Positions 50,200 to 58,938 of a stretch of DNA of 64,000 nucleotides are shown piece after piece. Positions within the stretch are counted from its first letter, which is position 1. Every line of letters begins with the position of its first letter. The stretch comes from Prasinococcaceae sp. CCMP 1430 (Eukaryota > Prasinodermophyta > Palmophyllophyceae > Prasinococcales > Prasinococcaceae). Position numbers and translations under genes: made by a program. The notes beneath the pieces are model-generated. The model searched no databases, was not told where the DNA came from, and was given only the letters and a program-made list of their open reading frames with translations. The stretch spans positions 329,715 to 393,714 of the forward strand of contig RQSC01000001.1 in NCBI GenBank assembly GCA_013416795.1, written 5' to 3'.

Positions 50200-53100
50200 T
50201 TATGCTGCAGTGTCCTTCGCCTTGACAGCCTCGACGTCGAGGAGGAGCCGCAGCAGGTCCAGGCCCGCACGGCGGTGCAGGATCTTGTTGTATCCGGTGC
50301 ACTCGGAGAAGACGGTACAGCCCGGGCACCCACGGGCGGTGAAGCATCGACACGCCTTGACGCTCGCGTGCGCGTCACGAACCAGCTGCGGAAAGACCTC
50401 CGCCACGCGCTCAGCAAGGCCCATGCCGCCCTGATGTTTTTCGTACAGCAGGATGCGCGTGGGTCGCCAGCGCGGCGCCCTGCTCATGCCGCGTCTGTGT
50501 TGTGCGACCGCAGCGCAGCGCAGTTGCGCGTCAGCTACCCGGGAGCCGCATGGATACGCCTTTGCGCATCTGGCATGCTTTGGCGGCCTCTTTGGCATCG
50601 CAGCGCGTGTGACAACGCACCCGTATCCCTCTGGCGTATCAGGCACACCGCACTCCGCCCCGATGTCATTTCCACTGGCCGCCACACGCAGCGGCACTGC
50701 ATTGATGATGGCATGGGCCGCAGCATGTGCGCCTGCTGCAGCGGCACCGCGCCCATACTTGGCACGAATCGCCGCCGCCACAACTTCAGGCACATCCACC
50801 CAGCAAGCGCGCGTCTCGAGGATCCGGTCAGGCAGGCTCCCTCGCGCATAGTCAACCCGCTCGGTCTGGCGGGTGCCCGAGCGCCACTTCTTCACGTAGC
50901 CGTGATAGACCGTTGTAACGGTGCAGCTACCACATCGAACAATCATGCGTGGCGCGCCCGCCGCAGCCTGATCCACCGTCCGTGCCTCCGCGCCGGTTGC
51001 ATCCAGGTCGGCGACGGCGCCAGCGGGGACGCTACGATCGCCAGCGCCAGCATCGTCGCCACCCTCGCACGCTTGCAGCACTTCATCATCGCCGTTTGAC
51101 ATCTCGTACGCTCGGCGCCCGCCTTCGACCTCGATGACGTCTTCATCGATCATAATGGTGTAGTATCCAACATTATGAGCGTGCCGCGCGGTTGCAACCA
51201 TAGTGTCGAGGTCGAGGGACTCGCATATATACTCTCGCCCCTGATTGTAGTACACTGCCCCCGGATAGACGGTCCAAAATGCCTTGCTCGCCTCGATCGA
51301 CTCGAGTTCGACGCCTGTGGCGGCGTCCTTCACCACAAAGGACTCGTCGCAGATGGCACGAATGTCTACGCCCGCGGCAGGAGTTGTGTCACCACAGCCC
51401 AGCGGGATGAGAGCGAGCTGCGCTGCCGACGTCAGATCGGCCGGGGGGCGGCCCAACTCGCCTGCTCGACGCGCAGCTGCAGCAGCCGCGAAGAATGCCG
51501 CCTCTCCGACGAAAGCATCGCGATCGGCGGGCGTGATGGGATGCTCGAATGCAGCGCACGCAAGATGAGCTCGTAGCACCACAGGGGCGCTCGCATCGGC
51601 GAATACGCGCTCAAGCCGGCCCTCGAAAAGAGCCTTCGGATTTCGCATGAACCACTGGTCCAGGGGACCGCGGAAAGCAACCATGATGGACAGAGCTCGC
51701 CCCTGCCTGCGGCCTGCCCGCCCCGCCTGCTGCCAGAGGCTCGCCTGCGAACCTGGCCAGCCCAGATGCAGCGTGCAGTCGAGCGCACCCACGTCCACGC
51801 CGAGCTCGAGAGCACTGGTCGCAGCGACGCCCAATAGCCGTCCAGAGAAAAGATCGGCCTCAACCGAGCGCCGTTCCGCTGGGGTGTACCCGCCACGGTA
51901 CGCACGCAACTTTGACACCAGCTCGTTCGCGATCTCTTCGCTGAGATTCTTCCTGAGCGTATCGCGTGTGTAGCGCAGCACCATCTCGGCGAGCTTCTTG
52001 GACTTGCAAAATGCGATGGTGCGAACGCCGTGCTGGACGCACTCCGCTAGCAGCAAACTGATCTCGACGATCGAGCTGAGTCGACGCTCCTCCTCTTCGC
52101 CATGTGCGGGTGCGTTCCGTTTGGTGCCACGCGCGGCCTCCGCAGCGACCACGCGTGCGGCGACATCCGCCTTGCGACCGCTCTGGGACACACCAATAGC
52201 GCGCGCGCGCAGCTTTAGCTCCGCGCCCGGTAGTGCAATCAAGTCCTGCAATGCTGCCGCAGCATTCGCGCTGACGGCATCAAGCTCAGACGTGCCTCGC
52301 ATGGTCTCGTCGTCGTCAGCCAGTCCCAACATATTGCTGCCAGCCGTGACGGTGCCAGCGCTAGTGCGCTGCCTGCTCGGTGGCCTACTGCCGTCAATAC
52401 CGGCGCCCGCGAAAGCATCACTGTCGCTGCCGCTTCCTCCCCTGCCGCTGGTACCATTGCTCTGCCTGCTGCCAGGTCGCGTCCTCTCCAGTACGCGCTC
52501 GTGCCGCTCTGAGTCAACATCAACGAGCGGTGGGTTCCACAGCAGAAATTCCTTCTCGCCATTGGGCGAGCCATCTTGCGTGATACACACGATCGCGCTT
52601 TCCTCGAGCCCAGTAAGCTCGGCGGCGTGGAGAGAAGGCTCGGACATGGTCGCGGAGCAGAGCACAAATCGTGGCCGGCCGGCGTGCACCCTCTCGACGA
52701 TGCGCCGCATGCGGCGAATAATCAATGCCACGTGGCATCCGAACACTCCTGAGTACGCGTGCGCCTCGTCGACGACGACCAACTGGAGATTGGACAGGAG
52801 CCGTGCATGTGCCCGATGATTTGGCAGAATTGTCCGGTGGAACATGTCTGGGTTGGTCAGGACCACGCGGGCGTGGTCGCGCACGGCCATACGCTCTGCA
52901 TCGCTCGAATCGCCGTCGTACGTCGCGACGAGCGCCGCGGCCTGCTCAGCGCTCCATCCCAGTGCAGAGCCCAACACCGCACGCGCCGAGCGCAGCTGGT
53001 CCTGCGCGAGCGCCTTGGTCGGAAAGGTGAGAACGAAGGTCGACCTCGCGTCCTCCTCGAGCGCTTGAGCCACAGGCACCAGGAAGCACGCCGACTTGCC

Positions 53101-53736
53101 CGAGCACGTCGACGTCGCGATAGCGACTGCGCGCACACTGCCACGGCCATCGTCGCCGCTACCGCCAGCGCGGCGTTCGCTGCCGCTGCCCTCATCGCAG
53201 CGTGTGTCACCACACAGTAGCGCATCAATCGCGGCTGCCTGGTGCACGAACGGCTCGGCCCCTCGAGCGAGCGAGTGCAGCGTGGCGCGCGCGGCCGCGT
53301 TAAGCGCCGCGCGCGGCCGAGCCCGCCGCGCGGGGCGTGCGGGGATGATTTCCTCATGTACGCATTGGCCCGCCGCGCCCAGCCCGTCCTTGAGGTGGGC
53401 AGCCAGTCTCTCCGCTGAGAGCGGGTCTGAACGCGTGCATGGCGGTGGCCGTGTGCCGCTGCGGCGCTCGGTCTGCCGCGCCAGTGCAGCCGATACAGCA
53501 TGCGCGTCACCCACAGTCGCGTACGGGTCATCGCGCTCAGCCTGCGACGGTCCGCGCGCGCAAGAGCCACCCGCCCGCGTAAGCGCCGCAGTGATCTCGT
53601 CCGGTGAAAGCACCCCGTACGGCTGCAGCGACGGAGCGACGCCAGCGAGCGCCACGCCCACCTGCCGCGGGCGCTTCGGCGGGCGCTGTGGTCGCACGGG
53701 TATGCCGTCGTCACCGCTGCTTGGTGTGCGTGACAT
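50200..53736 (-). CDS. Hrq1/MrfA-type superfamily 2 DNA helicase with DUF1998 domain
   Basis: Minus-strand ATG 53736 to stop 50200, 1178 aa, one exon as modelled. Helicase core: Q-motif-like FVHQAAAIDALL, Walker A TSTCSGKSACFL, TFPTKALAQDQ, DEAH box VVVDEAHAYSGVFG, CSATMSEP, then the second RecA half with FCKSKKLAE, the ELGVDVGALDCTLHLGWP stretch and WQQAGRAGRRQGRAL. The C-terminal DUF1998 region contains YEKHQGGMGL and the 4-Cys zinc pattern CRCF...GCPGCTVFSEC. This is the layout of yeast Hrq1 and bacterial MrfA (YprA), 3'-5' helicases linked to crosslink repair and telomerase control. A Ser/Gly-rich disordered insert lies between the two lobes. A short stretch around residues 1080-1105 fits the family poorly and may hide a small intron. 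Confidence 0.85.
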   Translation of the reverse strand: MSRTPSSGDDGIPVRPQRPPKRPRQVGVALAGVAPSLQPYGVLSPDEITAALTRAGGSCARGPSQAERDDPYATVGDAHAVSAALARQTERRSGTRPPPCTRSDPLSAERLAAHLKDGLGAAGQCVHEEIIPARPARRARPRAALNAAARATLHSLARGAEPFVHQAAAIDALLCGDTRCDEGSGSERRAGGSGDDGRGSVRAVAIATSTCSGKSACFLVPVAQALEEDARSTFVLTFPTKALAQDQLRSARAVLGSALGWSAEQAAALVATYDGDSSDAERMAVRDHARVVLTNPDMFHRTILPNHRAHARLLSNLQLVVVDEAHAYSGVFGCHVALIIRRMRRIVERVHAGRPRFVLCSATMSEPSLHAAELTGLEESAIVCITQDGSPNGEKEFLLWNPPLVDVDSERHERVLERTRPGSRQSNGTSGRGGSGSDSDAFAGAGIDGSRPPSRQRTSAGTVTAGSNMLGLADDDETMRGTSELDAVSANAAAALQDLIALPGAELKLRARAIGVSQSGRKADVAARVVAAEAARGTKRNAPAHGEEEERRLSSIVEISLLLAECVQHGVRTIAFCKSKKLAEMVLRYTRDTLRKNLSEEIANELVSKLRAYRGGYTPAERRSVEADLFSGRLLGVAATSALELGVDVGALDCTLHLGWPGSQASLWQQAGRAGRRQGRALSIMVAFRGPLDQWFMRNPKALFEGRLERVFADASAPVVLRAHLACAAFEHPITPADRDAFVGEAAFFAAAAAARRAGELGRPPADLTSAAQLALIPLGCGDTTPAAGVDIRAICDESFVVKDAATGVELESIEASKAFWTVYPGAVYYNQGREYICESLDLDTMVATARHAHNVGYYTIMIDEDVIEVEGGRRAYEMSNGDDEVLQACEGGDDAGAGDRSVPAGAVADLDATGAEARTVDQAAAGAPRMIVRCGSCTVTTVYHGYVKKWRSGTRQTERVDYARGSLPDRILETRACWVDVPEVVAAAIRAKYGRGAAAAGAHAAAHAIINAVPLRVAASGNDIGAECGVPDTPEGYGCVVTRAAMPKRPPKHARCAKAYPCGSRVADAQLRCAAVAQHRRGMSRAPRWRPTRILLYEKHQGGMGLAERVAEVFPQLVRDAHASVKACRCFTARGCPGCTVFSECTGYNKILHRRAGLDLLRLLLDVEAVKAKDTAA

Positions 53737-53991
53737 CGTGCCCCGCCTCCGCTCGAGGGGATGTTCACGCGCGGCGTAGCTCACGCCAACATCGGGAACT
53801 CTCCACACTCGCGAGCGCTCCGTCGCGCTGGCTCGCTGCTACTGCAGCCACGTGCCGCGCCGCAGCAATGCGTGAGCGCGCAGGGCGCGCGCGCTCTGGT
53901 GCAGCACACGCCTCAGTTCCGGGGCGCAACATGGGTTTGCCGGGAAAAAAATCTCATCATACAGCATGATACAGTACACAGCCCTTGGCAT

Positions 53992-54981
53992 TCATGCGCG
54001 CTTGAAGGCCCACGTCATGCTCTCGCGGACGCCATCGCCGACGTACGTGGTCACCACGGTCATCTCATCGTCCGCGCCATCTGCGCGTGCACCGGCGCGC
54101 ACAGAGCGGCGCGACTCGAAGCGCCCGCCACGTTTCCCCCCGCCCAGTGCGACGACGTGCGTGCCATCAGGATCAAAGTGCGCGCGGGCCCACACGTCCT
54201 CCCCTTGCGCGTTGCGCGTGGAGGCCACCTCGGATGGAGACTCGGGCGTGCCGTTGGGCAAGCGCCGAACCCATGAGCGGCCGATGCCCCATGACCTGAC
54301 CTCCACTGACCCGTCGTCGAACGGCGTGACCACCTCGGTGCCGGTCAAGGGCATGGCAGAGATCACTGCGGCGGCGATTTCATTTGCGCCAATGGCGCGG
54401 AGGTACGCGCGCATATTGGAGACGGACTTTTGCTTCCACCTACCTTCAAGTCGCTGCGCGAACCGGAGGTTGCGCTCCAGCTGCTCGTCGGTGAGCTGCG
54501 TGCCCTCACGCGCGGTCCCAGCGCTGCTCCAACCCCCAAAACTGCGGTCGTCGCCTCCCCTTACGGCGCCGACCCTCGAAGGAGCGGCAAGTTCTGAGGC
54601 GTGCGTCACGGCCACCGCTCGTTTGGATTCGGTAGCGTGGCGTGTCGTTCCTGCACTTCGCCCCAACGAGCGCCAAGGCTGCCACGCCCGCCCTCGGGGT
54701 CCAAGCCCTCCTCCCCGTGTCGCCTCCGTGTATTCCTCGACGTCTGCATCGCCACCATCGCGTGCAAATTCGCGCATGCTGTTTTGTCCGTGCAGCCGAG
54801 CGGGCGCTCCGTTTGAATGTACTGCCCTCCCGCCGCCACCACCACCGTTGCCGCCGAAGCCGAAGACCAGCTCATCCGCAAAAGCGACCACACCTGCGCA
54901 AGTTGCAGTCGCTGTCGTCGCAAGCACGAGTGCGCTGCGCATGCGCGCGGCGCTAAGCGCAGAGAGCGCCCCCACGCTCAT
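53992..54981 (-). CDS. FABP/lipocalin-like protein with N-terminal hydrophobic segment
   Basis: Minus-strand ATG 54981 to stop 53992, 329 aa, single exon. An N-terminal hydrophobic stretch (ALVLATTATATCAGVVAFA) may be a signal anchor or targeting sequence. A low-complexity Gly/Arg region follows. From about residue 180 the sequence resembles the intracellular lipid-binding fold: RLEGRWKQKSVSNMRAYLRAIGANEIAA (first strand plus helix-turn-helix) ending with the final strand pair VVTTYVGDGVRESMTWAFKR. The middle strands are less clear. A fatty-acid-binding-like role is an inference. The long N-terminal extension is unusual for that family. It lies between the Hrq1 and lysyl-tRNA synthetase genes, all on the minus strand. 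Confidence 0.62.
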   Translation of the reverse strand: MSVGALSALSAARMRSALVLATTATATCAGVVAFADELVFGFGGNGGGGGGRAVHSNGAPARLHGQNSMREFARDGGDADVEEYTEATRGGGLGPRGRAWQPWRSLGRSAGTTRHATESKRAVAVTHASELAAPSRVGAVRGGDDRSFGGWSSAGTAREGTQLTDEQLERNLRFAQRLEGRWKQKSVSNMRAYLRAIGANEIAAAVISAMPLTGTEVVTPFDDGSVEVRSWGIGRSWVRRLPNGTPESPSEVASTRNAQGEDVWARAHFDPDGTHVVALGGGKRGGRFESRRSVRAGARADGADDEMTVVTTYVGDGVRESMTWAFKRA

Positions 54982-55497
54982 GGACGACTGGCAAAGCCGC
55001 AGCGTCGCACCGCGCTATACTGTGTCGTGCGCGCCAGCGTCAAATACCAGCCGCCGCCCAGGTGCCCCGGGAGGGCGTGCCCCGTCCGTGTCTCTGCTGA
55101 TGGCGTGCGCGTGCGCACACGTGTGCGCGTGCGCGCTCGCACCAAACAACGAAGGGAGAGAAGCAGGCGGCGCGGAAGCGCGGCGCGGTGGGGAACGGAG
55201 TGATTTCACCCGCGTCCGCCCCTCGAAAGCCCCGCGCGCGCACCCAGCGATTGGAGGAGCGGCGCTGCTCCGCAGGGGGCGGCGCGGCGCCCGCTGTGCG
55301 CACGTGCTCTGGCGCCGCCACGACGAGCGGCTGTGTTCGCGCTGGCCTATGCAATCAATTAGCGGAAGAACGCATCTCAATTGTACAATTTCCGTAAAAA
55401 CAAAATGCAAAGTAATATATAGACAGCGCAGCGCGCAATAATTGATCCCCACCAGTGCCAAATCCATTTACTGTTTTTCAGCGCGCGGTGAGGCACC
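54982..55497. other. Intergenic region
   Basis: GC-rich at first, then an AT-rich stretch at about 55375-55480 with AATATATAG near 55413. Probably the 3' end of the lysyl-tRNA synthetase transcript and the upstream region of the FABP-like gene. No gene seen. Confidence 0.4.
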
Positions 55498-57572
55498 TCA
55501 CACGACGAACTTGAGGCCGCAGTCCTCGGGGGTCTTGCCGCTCGCCGACGCCCTGGAAGCGGCGTCGGCCTCCGCGCCGTCCTGTTCGGGCTTCATGGCA
55601 GGGAAGAGCAGCACCTCCTTGATTGTGTTGCGGTTGGACAGCAGCATGGTCAGGCGGTCGATGCCCGCACCCCAGCCACCGGTGGGAGGGAGTCCGTACT
55701 CCAGCGCGGTGATGAAGCCCTCGTCGAGCTCCTGAGCCTCATCGTCGCCCGCGGCCTTGTCGGCCATCTGCGAGGCAAAGCGCTCGCGCTGCACCACCGG
55801 GTCGTTGAGCTCGGTGTACGCGTTGCACACCTCGTGCTTGTTGACGAAGAGCTCGAAGCGCTCCGTCATCCCCGGCATGCTGCGGTGCCACTTGGCCAGC
55901 GGGCTCATGATCTGAGGGTGGTCCATGATGAAGGTCGGGTTCACGCACGTCTCCTCGAGGAACTCGCCCACCAGCTTGTCCAGCAGCCGCGCGGTGGTCT
56001 GCGGCGGCTTGCACTCCACCTGGTGCTTCGCGCAGAGATCCTTGAGGAACTCACGCGTGGACTCGGCGTACATGTCGGTGGGAATCTTCACATCGAGCAC
56101 CTTCTCGAGCTCAGCGACCATGCTGATCCTCTTGAACGGCGGAGTGAAATCAATCGTGCGAACCTCACCCTCGAGCGTATTAAAGTTGATCACATATCCG
56201 CCGGTGATCTCCTTGACCATGCCGCTGAACATCTTCTCCGTCATGTCCATGAGGTCTTCGTAGTCCGCGTACGCCTGGCAGGCGGGCCATTCACGGCCAA
56301 GGCGCGCAGCTGTCAGCCGATGAGCACCCTCCGGTTCGCGCGCGCGGCCGCGCGCCGGCGGTGATGCTGGGCGTCCGCGGGGGCTTCGGATTTGTGGCAC
56401 GGCACGGCGGCGTGCGGCCATCGGATGGGCTCGCACGTCCCCACGCCACGCTCAGAAGGTCTCCCCAGTCTATGGGGCAGATTTCGTTGCCATGGCACGA
56501 TTGGCGACGACTGCACGGAGAACTACTGGGATTGACACACGCACACATGGCGCAGTTGCACGCGAGACACAGTCCGCGCGCTGCGCACGCATGGCAATGC
56601 CGGCGCACGCACCTGGTAGAATTCGCACGTGGTGAACTCGGGGTTGTGCGTGGTGTCCATGCCCTCGTTGCGGAACTGGCGGCCGATCTCGTACACGCGG
56701 TCCATGCCGCCGACGACGAGCATCTTCAGGTACAGCTCGGGCGCAATGCGCATGAAGAGATCCATGTTAAGGTCGTTGTGGTGGGTGATGAAGGGCTTGG
56801 CGGTAGCGCCGCCGGCGATCATGTTCATCATGGGCGTCTCCACCTCGAGGAAGTCGCGCTCATCGAGGAAGCGGCGGATGTACTTGATGACCTTGGCGCG
56901 CTTGTCGAAGACGTCGTGCGTGGCCTGGTTGGTGATCAGGTCGAGGTAGCGCTGGCGGTAGCGCGTATCGGCCGCGAGCTCGCCACCCTTGGCACTGGGG
57001 ATCATCCTCAGGCAGGGCGTGAGCACGGTGAGCTCCGAGGGGAAGATGGACAGCTCGCCGCGCTTCGACTTGCCCGGGCTGCCCTTGATGCCGACGATAT
57101 CGCCGCGGCGCACCGAGCCGTGGAGCGCCGCGAAGCCCTCCTCGTCGAGCGGCGAGTCGGCGAAGCTCGCCATCACCTGCACCTTCGTGTCGCGCTCGCG
57201 CAGGTCGTAGAACTTGAGCTTGGCGCCCGAGGGGGCGACGCGCATGATGCGGCCCACGACGGTGATGGTGTCATCCGAGCGCCCACCGTCCGCCACGTCC
57301 GCGTACTTCTCGCGCATCTCCGCGAGCGAGTGCGACGCATGGAACTTGTGCGGGTACGGGTTCTCGCCGGCAGCCTTGGCGGCGTTCACCTTGGCGAGGC
57401 GGTTGGCGAAGTACGCCGTCGGATCGAGGGAGTCCTCCTCCTCGGCCTCGGAAACTTTCTTCTCCGCCTTGGGCTTGGCGGCCTCCGCCGCGGCCTTGGC
57501 TGCCGCCTTCTCCGCGGCCTTACGCTCCTTCTCGGCCGCCTTGAGCCGCTTCTTCTGCTCCGACTTGGACAT
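55498..57572 (-). CDS. KARS: Lysyl-tRNA synthetase, class II
   Basis: Minus-strand model: complement(join(55498-56274, 56613-57572)), intron 56275-56612 (gtgcgt...gccag, phase 0), 578 aa. A Lys/Ala/Glu-rich N-terminal extension ([20 protein letters not shown]) is typical of eukaryotic LysRS. The OB-fold anticodon domain ([20 protein letters not shown]) follows. Class II motif 1 is [16 protein letters not shown], motif 2 [20 protein letters not shown] at the exon end, and motif 3 [14 protein letters not shown] near the C-terminus. It charges tRNA-Lys. The segment just upstream of the chosen ATG ([10 protein letters not shown]) also looks coding, so a more distal exon, perhaps for organelle targeting, may exist. 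It is divergent from peptidyl-tRNA hydrolase, another translation gene. Confidence 0.93.
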
Positions 57573-58088
57573 GTTGGCCCACTCCTCGGCGCTCACGCCC
57601 TCGGGCGGACCCGCCGGCCCCTGCGCCGCGCGGTGCGCGGCGGCGCGCGCCGTGCCGGCCCCGCAGCCGCCGCCATCACAGCCGCCGCCGCGCGCGGCCC
57701 CGGAATCGCGGATTTCGCCGGGCGCGTGGCCGAATCCGCGAATCCGAACGCCGCCGCGCCGGAAAATGGATCCGGAGCTGGGTGTAACCACCACGACGAG
57801 TTTGTGGTTTCGGATTGGCGGGAACACGGAAAGCAGGAACCGGAACCGGCCTGCCGGACGATGCGGAACAGACGCACGCCCAACCAACCAAATCCAGCAC
57901 GCAGCATGCCGGTTCCGGTTCGTGCATGGCACACGGCAATCCATGCTTGCGGCGCCATTGAAGCGAACCCTCGAATGAGTAATGACCCTAATAATGGGTA
58001 TGAGTCGCCGTACCGTAACTTCCGCAGAAGGGCGTGCCGCGCCGCTGCGGGGCGCAGGCGGGTGGGGGCAGTCGCGGGGTCTGCGACG
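57573..58088. other. Divergent region between LysRS and Pth genes
   Basis: About 500 bp, GC-rich near LysRS, then an AT-richer part (57760-58020) with several GGATTCGC/GGAATCGC and CGGAACCGG-like words. Long open frames in both directions here are compositional or continuations of neighbours. Confidence 0.4.
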
Positions 58089-58838
58089 ATGCTGCCGATG
58101 CAATGTCCGGTGAGGCCATGGGTCGCGGGCGCGGCCCCGCGGCGCTCCGCCGCCGCAGCAGCCGCAGCGGCAGCGGCCATCTCCGAAGGCGGGTGGCTCG
58201 TCGTCGGGCTCGGCAACCCCGGGCGCGAGTACGAGCGCACGAGGCACAACATCGGCTTTCGCGTGGTGGATCAGCTGGCCGCTGCCGAGGGCATCACGCT
58301 ACGCGCCTCGAGGAAACACCAGGGCCATGTTGGCACGGGCAGGCTTCGGTTGCCGAGCGGCGACGGCCCGCCGGTCGTGCTGCTCAAGCCGAGCACGTAT
58401 ATGAATCTGAGTGGCCATAGCGTGCAGTCGGTGATGGCGTACTACAAAATTCCGCAGGACAGGCTGCTCGTGGTCGTGGACGACCTGGACACGCCCCTGG
58501 GCTCCGTGCGGCTCAAGCCCAAAGGCTCGGCGGGCGGACACAACGGCCTGAAGAGCATCGCGCAATGCCTCGGGGGCTCAAACGCGTACGCCAGGCTGAA
58601 GTGTGGCATCGGCCGGCCTGAAAATGGCAACGTGCCCGTCGTCGACTACGTGCTGCAGCGATTCTCCAAGGGCGAGGAGGCCTCCGTCGACGACATCCTG
58701 CGCCGGGCATGCGAGGTGGCGAGGGCGTGCGTCACAAACGGGCTACAAGCGGCTATGAACGCGGCCAACGCGCCGAAGAAGGGCGCTGCCAAGGCGGGCA
58801 ACGGCAAAAAGGCCAAGCGCGTGGACAAGCCCTCATGA
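58089..58838 (+). CDS. PTH: Peptidyl-tRNA hydrolase (Pth, bacterial type)
   Basis: ATG 58089, 249 aa, one exon. A 35-residue Ala/Arg-rich N-terminus ([20 protein letters not shown]) looks like an organelle-targeting peptide. The Pth core has [22 protein letters not shown] (catalytic His and Asn), [25 protein letters not shown] (conserved Asp), [13 protein letters not shown] and [11 protein letters not shown]. The enzyme cleaves peptidyl-tRNA released from stalled ribosomes and recycles the tRNA. The C-terminus is Lys/Ala-rich ([18 protein letters not shown]), longer than in bacteria. The bacterial type plus targeting sequence suggests action in plastid or mitochondrion. Confidence 0.92.
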   Translation: MLPMQCPVRPWVAGAAPRRSAAAAAAAAAAISEGGWLVVGLGNPGREYERTRHNIGFRVVDQLAAAEGITLRASRKHQGHVGTGRLRLPSGDGPPVVLLKPSTYMNLSGHSVQSVMAYYKIPQDRLLVVVDDLDTPLGSVRLKPKGSAGGHNGLKSIAQCLGGSNAYARLKCGIGRPENGNVPVVDYVLQRFSKGEEASVDDILRRACEVARACVTNGLQAAMNAANAPKKGAAKAGNGKKAKRVDKPS

Positions 58839-58938
58839 TGCGCGCACGGGTGACCACTCCAACACATTAGTACAGTAATACTTCAAGAAGTACACGACGG
58901 CGGCGTGGGTGCATCCATACGATAATTAGTCATGCGCT

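Noticed and set aside
56361-58838. An 825-codon plus-strand frame ending in Pth
   Set aside because: The part before 58089 is antisense to lysyl-tRNA synthetase. Pth has its own ATG and targeting peptide.
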